Origin: Alphaproteobacteria bacterium
GTDB lineage: Bacteria > Pseudomonadota > Alphaproteobacteria > Micropepsales > Micropepsaceae
NCBI GenBank assembly: GCA_015654715.1
Contig: JAATGK010000201.1
Span: forward strand, 1 to 8,863
Length of the DNA: 8,863 nucleotides
Direction: 5' to 3'
Each line of letters begins with the position of its first letter. Positions within the stretch are counted from its first letter, which is position 1. This document shows positions 1-6,183 of the stretch, piece after piece. The notes under the pieces are model-generated. The model saw only the letters and a program-made list of their open reading frames with translations. It had not been told where the DNA came from and did no database searches. The translations under genes and the position numbers were made by a program.

Positions 1-357
1 CATCTCCTGATCCACCGGCTGCCGAGCGAGCCACAGGTGCGCGCTTTGCGAACTTGTGCGGGTTTTGTTGTCTGCCGCGGCTTCTGCCCCGAGCCGGACT
101 GACGTGACGCTGCTACCAGGTTTTTCGGGTCTTGGATCAAAATATCGTGATGGTTCAAGCGGCTGGGTACTGTCGGATCGAAGCCGGGCCGAGGATTATC
201 GATGAATGGCGCGCGGCGTGCCGAGCAACGGGCGCTTCGGTCCTTGCCGACAGCGCAGTCGTCCGGCATGGCCGCCCATTCGGATTACGACTGCGCCGGC
301 TCAACGCCATTGAAGTACGGGTGCCGGGAAACGATCCAAGCGATTAGCGATGACGAC

Positions 358-391
358 TCGATCGTGGCCTCGACCGGCAGGCCGCGATCGA
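358..391. repeat. Strong 13-bp inverted repeat (hairpin)
   Basis: The left arm TCGATCGTGGCCT (358-370) pairs with the right arm AGGCCGCGATCGA (379-391). Twelve of the 13 positions are Watson-Crick pairs, and the remaining one (365/384) can form a G-U wobble in RNA from the + strand. The loop is 8 bases. No T-run follows on either strand, so it is not a standard intrinsic terminator. It lies about 210 bp before the GH9 start. It could be a leader or attenuator structure, the end of an upstream transcript, or a protein-binding dyad. The structure is seen directly; the role is unknown. Confidence 0.6.
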
Positions 392-440
392 CTGCTGAAT
401 CGCCACGGGCAGACGAAGGACGCGGAAGGTAAGCTCGATC

Positions 441-465
441 CCTAGACTAATGTCGACGTGGACAT
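441..465 (+). promoter_or_regulatory. Putative operator upstream of GH9 gene (site A)
   Basis: The core ATGTCGACGTGGACAT (450-465) is a near-perfect palindrome: 7 of 8 base-pair positions are symmetric around a central CG. It is preceded by CCTAGACTA. The whole 25 bp recurs at 5855-5879 on the opposite strand with only two differences, both T/C. The site ends 137 bp before the GH9 start codon, and the other copy ends 141 bp before the esterase start in the same relative orientation. A central CG in a palindrome of about 16 bp is typical of LacI-family operators, which often control glycosidase genes. That assignment is inference, and no regulator gene is present in the window. Confidence 0.45.
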
Positions 466-602
466 GCCGCGGCGCCTTGGTAGGCTGATGCCGGTATCGC
501 CCGATTACAAGGTCGTACTTGGAATTGATTTAGCTGACACCTGAAACCAATCCTACTTTGTGAGTGGTTGCAGCGGCACGCTAAAACCGGAGACACATCC
601 CT

Positions 603-3149
603 ATGCTCACTCGTTGCTTGTTCGCTGGAACGCAGGCCGTGCTTCTGGCTGGCCTGCTGATTGCTCCGCCGGCATTCGGTGCCGATTTGCAGATGAAGGT
701 AACCGATAGTGGCTATCTGGATGCGCAGGGCTTCAGCGTGATCCTTTACCACAGCACCTACCATCCGGGTTTTGTCGACCAGAAGAATACGGCCATGGAG
801 ATGATCCTGCATGGCCAGCGTATCGCCACAAACGGCGACGTGCGCCTGATGCCGACGCCAGAGCAATGGGATTTGGTGGCAAAATTCAAGGGTCGTAAAG
901 CCGACAAGGCGCACAATCGCCTCACGGCCGATCTTTCGTTTCCGAGCTATAAGTTCGACTACACGCTAGAAGTGACTCCGGAACCGGGCGGTGTCCGGGT
1001 CAGCGTCAATCTCGACAGGCCGCTGCCGCCGAAGCTGGCGGGCCGCGCCGGCTTCAATCTGGAATTCCTGCCCTCCATCTACATGGACAAAAGCTATTCC
1101 GTGGATAACACGTCGTTCGGCGTGATTCCGCGCAGCCCGCAATCCCCAATGCAGCATGTTGTTCCGCCCGCTGACGATCCCAAGAAACTGCCTTATCAAG
1201 AGGAATGGGATCAGGCGAAGGGCTATATGCAGCCGCTTCCGATCACCAGCGGTAATAACATTACGCTCGCGGCCCAGGATCCGCTCTATCGTGTCAGCGT
1301 CCGTTCCGAGACGGCTCCGATCGCGCTCTATGACGGACGCAACCGTGCCCAGAACGGCTGGTTTGTACTCCGCTCGCTAATTCCGTCGGGCAAGACCAAA
1401 GGTGCGATCGTGTGGCACATTCGCCCCGTCAATATTCCCAATTGGACCCGCCCGCCGATGGTCGCGCACAGCCAGGCCGGTTATGCGCCCGATGCCGCAA
1501 AGGTTGCTGTTCTTGAACTGGATCCAAATTTCGACGCGCCGAAAACGGCCAAGCTGATGCGTTTGGGCGACGACGGCTCCTACACGTCGGTCTTCGAGGG
1601 GCCGATCTCGGAGTCCAAGCCATGGCTGCGCTATCGCTACGCGAATTTCGATTTCTCCTCTGTCGAGGACCCCGGCCTCTATGCAATCGAGTATGCCGGC
1701 CAGCGCACCGATCTGTTTCCCATTGCCAAAGACGTCTATAGCCGTACTTGGCAGTCGAGCTTGGACGGCTTCCTCGCCGTCGAGATGGATCACGTCTCGG
1801 TGCGCGAGGGCTACCGGCTCTGGCACGGCGTCTCGGATATGGACGACGCCCGCCAAGCCCCGCCAAACATCGATCTCTTCGATGGCTACCACATGGGAGC
1901 GAATCTCGATTCGCCGTATAAGCCGGGCGAGCATGTTCCTGGATTGAACTCGGGCGGCTGGTTCGACGCCGGCGACTACGACAACATCTCGCTGAGCCAA
2001 TATTGGGTCATTGAGGATCTCTCCACGGCCTACAAGGAATTCGACCTGAAGTGGGACCAGCTTAGCGTGGATTATAATACCCACGAGGTCGAGATGCACC
2101 GGCCCGACGGCATTCCGGATGTCGTGCAACAGGTGAAACACGGCGTGCTCCAGATCCTGGCGCAGGTTAAAGCCTTCGGCCATCCGATCCTGGGCATCAT
2201 TGAACCCGATCTGCGTAAGTACACCCATCTTGGCGATGCCGCATCGAAGAGCGATGGACGCCTCTACTCAAGCAAGCTCGGTCCGAACGAGGTCGACGGC
2301 AATTACTCCGGCAGGCCGGATGACCGCCTGGCCTTCACCACCAAGATGCCCATCCTGCAATACGGCGCCGCGGCGTCCCTAGCGGCGGCCTCGCAAACGC
2401 TCAAGGGTTGGGACGATGCGCTCGCCAAGGAGTGCCTCGATACTGCGGTGAAGCTGTGGCAGGACGAACACGCCAACCCGACGCCGATGTCGGGCGGATT
2501 CTTTAACGCTCCGGGAATGGCGGCGATGGGTGAGTTCAAGGCCGCCGTGCGGCTGCTGCTCGCGACCGACGGAGCCGAGCCCTATAAGGCGCGCGTCCGG
2601 AAATTGTTCCCCACCATCCGCCAGCAATTCGGCCTCGAAGCTTGGGAAGCGGTGTTCGTGCTGCCGTATATGGACGCGGAGTTCAACAAGCAGTTCGCCG
2701 ACGCCGTCAAATCCTACAAAACCGAGACGGATGTCGAGATGGCGAAGACTCCCTTCGGCGTGCCGCCCAGCTTGCGCAATTGGGGCGGCTCGAACGATGT
2801 CTCCGACTTCGGCGTGCGGATGTACTTCCTGCATAAGGCCTTTCCGGAGATTATCGGCAAGGAGTACACGCTGCGGGCCGTCAATTACATGCTCGGCACC
2901 CATCCGGCATCGAGCACCTCCTATGTCTCTTCGGTCGGAACGGTCTCCAAGTTGAAAGCCTATGGCAACAACCGGGCCGATAACACCTTCATCCCCGGCG
3001 GCGTGATCCCGGGCTACGTCATCATTCCGCCGGACTTCCCGGAGTGCATCGACGACTTCGGCTTCTTGTGGTTCGAGAACGAGTACATCATCAACGTCGC
3101 GGCCAAGTGGGTTTTGGCGGCCAACGCGGCGGACGCACTCGTCAAATGA
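603..3149 (+). CDS. Secreted glycoside hydrolase family 9 enzyme (endoglucanase-like)
   Basis: This is predicted to hydrolyse beta-1,4-linked glucans or related beta-glycans after export. Residues 1-27 form a signal peptide (hydrophobic run VLLAGLLIAPPAFGA). Residues about 28-280 are a beta-rich N-terminal domain I cannot name. Residues about 286-376 match the Ig-like domain that precedes many GH9 modules (motif QAGYAPDAAK). Residues about 380-848 are the GH9 (alpha/alpha)6 catalytic module. The motif GGWFDAGDY carries the two aspartates D455 and D458 that position the water/base. The C-terminal motif WFENEYII carries the proton-donor glutamate, most likely E827. The first GH9 signature survives as LGTHPASSTSYVSSVG, but the usual HHR is NNR in YGNNRAD. 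The start is set by GGAG at 589-592, ten bases before ATG, and by the signal peptide. The gene converges on the esterase. GH9 membership is firm; the exact substrate is unknown, and exo-acting oligosaccharide hydrolysis is possible. Confidence 0.93.
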   Translation: MLTRCLFAGTQAVLLAGLLIAPPAFGADLQMKVTDSGYLDAQGFSVILYHSTYHPGFVDQKNTAMEMILHGQRIATNGDVRLMPTPEQWDLVAKFKGRKADKAHNRLTADLSFPSYKFDYTLEVTPEPGGVRVSVNLDRPLPPKLAGRAGFNLEFLPSIYMDKSYSVDNTSFGVIPRSPQSPMQHVVPPADDPKKLPYQEEWDQAKGYMQPLPITSGNNITLAAQDPLYRVSVRSETAPIALYDGRNRAQNGWFVLRSLIPSGKTKGAIVWHIRPVNIPNWTRPPMVAHSQAGYAPDAAKVAVLELDPNFDAPKTAKLMRLGDDGSYTSVFEGPISESKPWLRYRYANFDFSSVEDPGLYAIEYAGQRTDLFPIAKDVYSRTWQSSLDGFLAVEMDHVSVREGYRLWHGVSDMDDARQAPPNIDLFDGYHMGANLDSPYKPGEHVPGLNSGGWFDAGDYDNISLSQYWVIEDLSTAYKEFDLKWDQLSVDYNTHEVEMHRPDGIPDVVQQVKHGVLQILAQVKAFGHPILGIIEPDLRKYTHLGDAASKSDGRLYSSKLGPNEVDGNYSGRPDDRLAFTTKMPILQYGAAASLAAASQTLKGWDDALAKECLDTAVKLWQDEHANPTPMSGGFFNAPGMAAMGEFKAAVRLLLATDGAEPYKARVRKLFPTIRQQFGLEAWEAVFVLPYMDAEFNKQFADAVKSYKTETDVEMAKTPFGVPPSLRNWGGSNDVSDFGVRMYFLHKAFPEIIGKEYTLRAVNYMLGTHPASSTSYVSSVGTVSKLKAYGNNRADNTFIPGGVIPGYVIIPPDFPECIDDFGFLWFENEYIINVAAKWVLAANAADALVK

Positions 3150-3218
3150 AATGTACCGCGTACTGAGAGGATTGGATCCTACTCCCCCGTTTGATTCGCT
3201 CTGGACTCGATACTGAAA

Positions 3219-3256
3219 TGCTCCTGTGGCTGCGTTTGAGTAGGGCCACAGGAGCA
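3219..3256 (+). terminator. Perfect 12-bp hairpin after the GH9 gene
   Basis: The arm TGCTCCTGTGGC (3219-3230) is exactly complementary to GCCACAGGAGCA (3245-3256), with a 14-base loop. It begins 70 bases after the GH9 stop codon. No T-run follows, so it is not a classical intrinsic terminator. It probably marks the 3' end of the GH9 mRNA as a stabilising or Rho-assisted structure. The stem is certain; the terminator role is inference. Confidence 0.45.
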
Positions 3257-3641
3257 AGTCCGTTCGCTCTCTTGAGCCCCAGCCCTGCAGTCAAGTTTGG
3301 GAAGATTCGACGGAACCGGCCGCGGAGTATGATGCTCCGCCCGTTTCAGGTCTTCGCCGAAGTGGCGGCTAGCATTGCGGGCCTGGCTGACGAGGCAAAT
3401 TTCATTCTCGTGGAAATCCGACGGGCTCGTCCCGCACCATCGTTGACAGGTGTCGAACTTGGCTCTGCCGAGCGTCCCGCTGGGAGTGCTGCCGCATTGA
3501 GAATCATCAGGGAGCGGTCACCACTGACGGCGGCGCGCGGCAGGAACATTATCGCGTAGCCCCGCGAGGCGATCGCGAAGCGAAGACTTAGCTCTTATGC
3601 CAGCGCATATCGGCGGCATTTCGCTCGAACCCGCACAGATC

Positions 3642-3678
3642 AAAAAAATTGGAGCGTTTCGCCGGTTTTGCGAAACGC
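3642..3678 (-). terminator. Intrinsic terminator of the esterase gene
   Basis: On the minus strand GCGTTTCGC, a 7-base loop and GCGAAACGC form a perfect 9-bp stem (3654-3678). After five bases (TCCAA) comes a run of seven T (3642-3648). The stem begins about 40 bases after the esterase stop. The orientation and distance fit a Rho-independent terminator for the esterase, slightly imperfect because of the gap before the T-run. Read from the + strand it has no T-run, so it does not serve the GH9 gene. Confidence 0.72.
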
Positions 3679-3718
3679 CCCAGAAATCGTGCCGACGATA
3701 TTTCTCGACCCTCAGCCG

Positions 3719-5713
3719 TCAGTATGGTCTGTGGCTTTCGGTCATGCCGGGCCAGGTATCGGTGCGGAACGGAGCGGCAGGCAACCCGGCACCGTTGAAC
3801 AATGTTGCCGTCGGGTTGGATTGCCACGCGTAACGCACCTCACTTGGATTCGGCACTGCGGACGACGAGACAACAACAGTGTCATTCTCGATCCGCGCAT
3901 CTGCCCAGTGCCATTTGTGGTCGTCGCCGGCAACGGCGAACTCCTCCAGCTTGGCGCCCTTCATCACCAGACCGCCATCCGTGTGCGCGAAATGTATCCG
4001 GATCGCGCCCGGCAGCTTTTCGATCGAGGTGAGCGTCGGTCCGGCAAAAACAACTTTTTGTCCGTAGTGGTTGGCCAGTGCACACAGGGCCAGCCGCTCG
4101 CCGACCGGTTGTTTTTCCTGCGGATGGATGTTGTTCGCATCGCCCGTATCGATGGTGACGGCCAGACAGGAATTCGGAACGCTGGCGGCCGCGATTGCCT
4201 GCGACTCGCGCGTCTCGGCCCATTCGTCGCCGTCGACCGGCACATCACTGTGCTGCTTAAAGGCCGGCAGGCTGACGATATAGAAGGGAAAATTGCCTTG
4301 CGCGAAGATTTTGCGCCAATCGGCGATCATTTCTGGAAGAACCCGGCGGTACTGATAGCCTCGCTCCGAATTCTGCTCGGCCTGGTACCAGATGGCCCCT
4401 GTGATCGCCAGCGGCGCAATCGGCGCCACCATGCCCTCGTAGAGTACGGTCGGCATCACCGGCCAGTTCTCGTAAGCCAGCGGCAGTGGTTGCGGTGGCC
4501 TGCCGTCCACGCTGAGCTTGCCCTTCCACTGGCCCGCCAGTGGAATTGCGGTTTTGTCGCCTAGCACCAGGCGCAGATCCTCAGGCTTGGCTAGAAACCC
4601 GCCGTTCGGTTTCGATTTCAGCACGCGAATGGCGACGACGTTGCGACCGGGCTTGAGCACATCGGCAGGGACGACATAAGCGCGGGGGTTTTCGACCCAG
4701 GCGCTGCCGCCGATCCATGTTCCGTTGATATAAACGGTGTCCATACGTTCGATGGATCCGAGAAAGGCGACCGTTGTGCCGGCTGGAAGCGGATTTGGCA
4801 GCACGATCTCCTTGCGAAACCACGCCAACGCTGGGTCGGTGGGCACGCCCAGCTCGGCGAACCCACCAGGAATTTCAACCGGCTTCCAGCCCGAATCGTC
4901 GAGATCCGGGGACTCCCATTTGCCCTTCTGGCCGATGTCATAAGCATCGTACCAGTGCATCACGAAATTGCCGTACTCGGGCGCGCCTGACGCCGCGAAC
5001 TGCCGCATCTGCGCCAGTGGAACGTCGAAATCCTTCAGCGTGCCCACACCCGCGGCGCTGGCCCATGCCTCGGCTGGGGTGCCACCCACGGCCTCGATCA
5101 CCAACCCGATCGGGATGTGCATCTCATGTTGGACTTTACGCGCGAAATAGTAGGCGACGGCTGAAACTCGGTCCGCCGTTTGGGGCGAGACCGCCATCCA
5201 TTTTCCCTCGACGGTGTCGGTATGCCGGTAGGCTGGATGCATGACTGCCGTGAAGAAGCGGATCTCCGGGTAGTCTGCCGCCTTGGCTTCTTCGGCCGCG
5301 TTGCGCGCGAACCGGAGCGACACGGCCATGTTGGATTGGCCGGCGCAGAGCCACACGTCACCGACCAGGACGTTATGCAATTCCACCGTCTCGCGGCCGC
5401 GGATCTTGATGGTGTACGGGCCGCCCACGGCGGGCGGATTGATCTTCACCTGCCAGCGGCGATCGGCGCCGGCAACGCCGGAGGCTGTTTTGTCGCCAAT
5501 CTGGACCTGGATTTTGTCGCCAGGCTGGGACCATCCCCAGAGTGTGTTCTTCTTGCCGCGTTGCAGCACCATGTTATCGCCAAAGATCGGACTGACCAAC
5601 GGAAGTGAGGCGCTGGCGGCCTGGGCTTCGCCAGGAGCCGATGCACACGCTTGGGGCGTGACCGTAAACAAACACGCAGCGGCGATAGCAAGTACGAAAC
5701 CGAAAATCTTCAT
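3719..5713 (-). CDS. Secreted SASA/SGNH-family carbohydrate esterase (sialate O-acetylesterase-like)
   Basis: This is predicted to remove acetyl groups from sugars. Relatives are annotated as sialate O-acetylesterase, but beside GH9 and GH3 enzymes an acetyl-xylan or other hemicellulose acetylesterase role is likelier. A signal peptide ends near residues 24-26 (QACASA). Residues about 36-110 form the family's N-terminal beta domain (SPIFGDNMVLQRG). The first half of the SGNH fold starts near 113 and carries the nucleophile S127 in AGQSNM. Residues about 262-385 are a jelly-roll insert like the sugar-binding domain of GH2 enzymes (WESPDLDDSGW, YINGTWIGG). The second half of the fold carries GAIWYQAEQN (439-448) and the Asp/His end of the catalytic set in DTGDANNIHP (D522 or D525, H530). 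A beta-rich tail closes the protein. AAGAAGG lies just upstream of the ATG. It is divergent from GH3, convergent with GH9, and followed by its own terminator. The family is firm; the substrate is inferred. Confidence 0.9.
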   Translation of the reverse strand: MKIFGFVLAIAAACLFTVTPQACASAPGEAQAASASLPLVSPIFGDNMVLQRGKKNTLWGWSQPGDKIQVQIGDKTASGVAGADRRWQVKINPPAVGGPYTIKIRGRETVELHNVLVGDVWLCAGQSNMAVSLRFARNAAEEAKAADYPEIRFFTAVMHPAYRHTDTVEGKWMAVSPQTADRVSAVAYYFARKVQHEMHIPIGLVIEAVGGTPAEAWASAAGVGTLKDFDVPLAQMRQFAASGAPEYGNFVMHWYDAYDIGQKGKWESPDLDDSGWKPVEIPGGFAELGVPTDPALAWFRKEIVLPNPLPAGTTVAFLGSIERMDTVYINGTWIGGSAWVENPRAYVVPADVLKPGRNVVAIRVLKSKPNGGFLAKPEDLRLVLGDKTAIPLAGQWKGKLSVDGRPPQPLPLAYENWPVMPTVLYEGMVAPIAPLAITGAIWYQAEQNSERGYQYRRVLPEMIADWRKIFAQGNFPFYIVSLPAFKQHSDVPVDGDEWAETRESQAIAAASVPNSCLAVTIDTGDANNIHPQEKQPVGERLALCALANHYGQKVVFAGPTLTSIEKLPGAIRIHFAHTDGGLVMKGAKLEEFAVAGDDHKWHWADARIENDTVVVSSSAVPNPSEVRYAWQSNPTATLFNGAGLPAAPFRTDTWPGMTESHRPY

Positions 5714-5862
5714 TTTGAACCTTCTTCTTCGCGCCGGTTGTCACTCCGTCGCGACCCAAAATCATAGAGCTGACGCGACAGAGCTTCGACATAAACCGAT
5801 GGCGATAAAGCTCGCCGAGCGATGTCGGCGATAGCCTTATCGAGGTGCCGTCTGATGTCCAC
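5710..5862 (-). CDS. Doubtful 50-residue ORF overlapping the esterase start
   Basis: A minus-strand frame runs from a GTG (5862-5860) to a TGA that overlaps the esterase ATG in ATGA, the layout seen in translationally coupled genes. The translation is VDIRRHLDKAIADIARRALS and onward through YVEALSRQLYDF to a charged tail (RREEEGSK), which reads as helical and fairly protein-like. I recognise no family. Against it, no ribosome binding site precedes the GTG, an in-frame TAG lies only 13 codons-worth of bases or less upstream (5877-5875), and the frame includes the putative operator. The similar DNA before the GH9 gene is frameshifted. It may be a decayed fragment or chance. Confidence 0.2.
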   Translation of the reverse strand: MDIRRHLDKAIADIARRALSPSVYVEALSRQLYDFGSRRSDNRREEEGSK

Positions 5863-5879
5863 GTCGACGTTGGTCTAGG
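5855..5879 (-). promoter_or_regulatory. Putative operator upstream of esterase gene (site B)
   Basis: Read on the minus strand this matches 23 of 25 bases of the site at 441-465; the differences are C for T at 5872 and 5869. The core ACGTCGACGTGGACAT keeps the central CG with 6 of 8 symmetric pairs. It ends 141 bp before the esterase ATG and about 300 bp before the GH3 ATG. It could therefore act on the esterase alone or on both divergent genes. Conservation of the flanking CCTAGAC beyond the palindrome suggests either a larger site or common descent of the whole segment. Confidence 0.45.
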
Positions 5880-6009
5880 TTCACCAAAAATACAATTCTG
5901 CTACATTTGCGTCGATGCGCTGCGCATATTGTTCGCCCCTAGCCGTGATGGTGCCGAGTGCGCGGCGGGCGTGCTGGCGCGACGCAGCCCGGCCCGGAAA
6001 CATGGATAT

Positions 6010-6031
6010 TATAATACTCGTGATTTCACGA
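6010..6031 (+). promoter_or_regulatory. Possible -10 box and operator-like dyad for the GH3 gene
   Basis: A perfect TATAAT (6010-6015) stands in an A+T-rich patch. It is followed two bases later by the perfect dyad TCGTGA-TT-TCACGA (6018-6031), which would overlap the transcription start, a usual place for a repressor. No recognisable -35 hexamer lies 16-18 bases upstream, so the promoter call is weak. The predicted leader would be about 160 bases long. Confidence 0.3.
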
Positions 6032-6095
6032 ACGATGCGTGCTTCGGCGAAGGCCGAAAAAAGCCATCGCGGCAAGGCTGGCGCGCGCTAGATTC

Positions 6096-6122
6096 CCACA
6101 GCGGGAAGCCACGCTTCTGTGG
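6096..6122 (+). repeat. Hairpin in the GH3 leader
   Basis: CCACAG (6096-6101) pairs with CTGTGG (6117-6122), and inside it AAGC pairs with GCTT around a 3-base loop, leaving CGGG as a one-sided bulge. It ends about 60 bases before the GH3 start and leaves the ribosome binding site free. No T-run follows. It may stabilise the leader; a function is not shown. Confidence 0.35.
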
Positions 6123-6183
6123 CCAATCTCGTTACTAGAGGCTGAGACCGCCGATTGACCGGGTCACAAATTGGAGGGAGGAA

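Larger units (their letters stand above)
1..602. other. Upstream region without a recognisable gene
   Basis: I see no convincing coding sequence in these 602 bases. The open frames at about 132-347 and 202-432 overlap each other in different frames, lack a clear ribosome binding site, and have arginine- and serine-rich translations typical of non-coding G+C-rich DNA. I recognise no protein family in them. A short open frame entering from the left edge ends at base 102 and is equally unrecognisable, although it could be the tail of an upstream gene. The supported contents are a strong hairpin (358-391), a palindromic site shared with the esterase promoter region (441-465), and the GGAG ribosome binding site (589-592) of the GH9 gene. 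I could not place a good sigma-70 promoter. Confidence 0.6.
3150..3718. other. Gene-poor region between convergent GH9 and esterase genes
   Basis: This stretch of 569 bases separates two convergent genes, which is long for a convergent junction. It holds a perfect 12-bp hairpin at 3219-3256, a smaller hairpin at 3322-3340 (GCGGAG, 7-base loop, CTCCGC), and the esterase terminator at 3642-3678. Open frames on both strands (for example 3191-3559 on + from a TTG, and 3346-3549 on -) overlap each other, lack ribosome binding sites and have no recognisable translation. I see no gene I can support. Confidence 0.55.
5714..6183. other. Divergent intergenic region between esterase and GH3 genes
   Basis: These 470 bases must carry the promoters of both flanking genes. 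They contain the second copy of the palindromic site (5855-5879), the doubtful small ORF, a TATAAT box with an adjacent dyad (6010-6031), a hairpin (6096-6122), and the strong GGAGGGAGG ribosome binding site of the GH3 gene (6173-6181). On the minus strand TATGAT at 5761-5766 could be a -10 box for the esterase, but I see no good -35. A plus-strand open frame at 5845-6138 lacks a ribosome binding site and has no recognisable product. Confidence 0.6.

Noticed and set aside
132..432. Two overlapping small open frames upstream of the GH9 gene
   Set aside because: They overlap in different frames, lack ribosome binding sites, have low-quality Arg/Ser-rich translations, and the second runs through the strong hairpin.
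3340..3450. Faint resemblance of the translation EVAASIAGLADEANFILVEI to the signalling tip of methyl-accepting chemotaxis proteins (IAEIADQTNLLAL)
   Set aside because: Only a few residues match, the similarity stops at once on both sides, and the flanking DNA shows no other trace of such a gene. Probably chance.
3668..4564. Plus-strand open frame of 298 codons opposite the esterase gene
   Set aside because: It is a shadow of the esterase coding frame, its translation is unrecognisable, and it has no ribosome binding site.
6043..6062. Hairpin TTCGGC-GAAG-GCCGAA followed by A-run in the GH3 leader region
   Set aside because: On the + strand it lacks a T-run, and on the minus strand the T-run comes before the stem, so it cannot be an intrinsic terminator in either direction.
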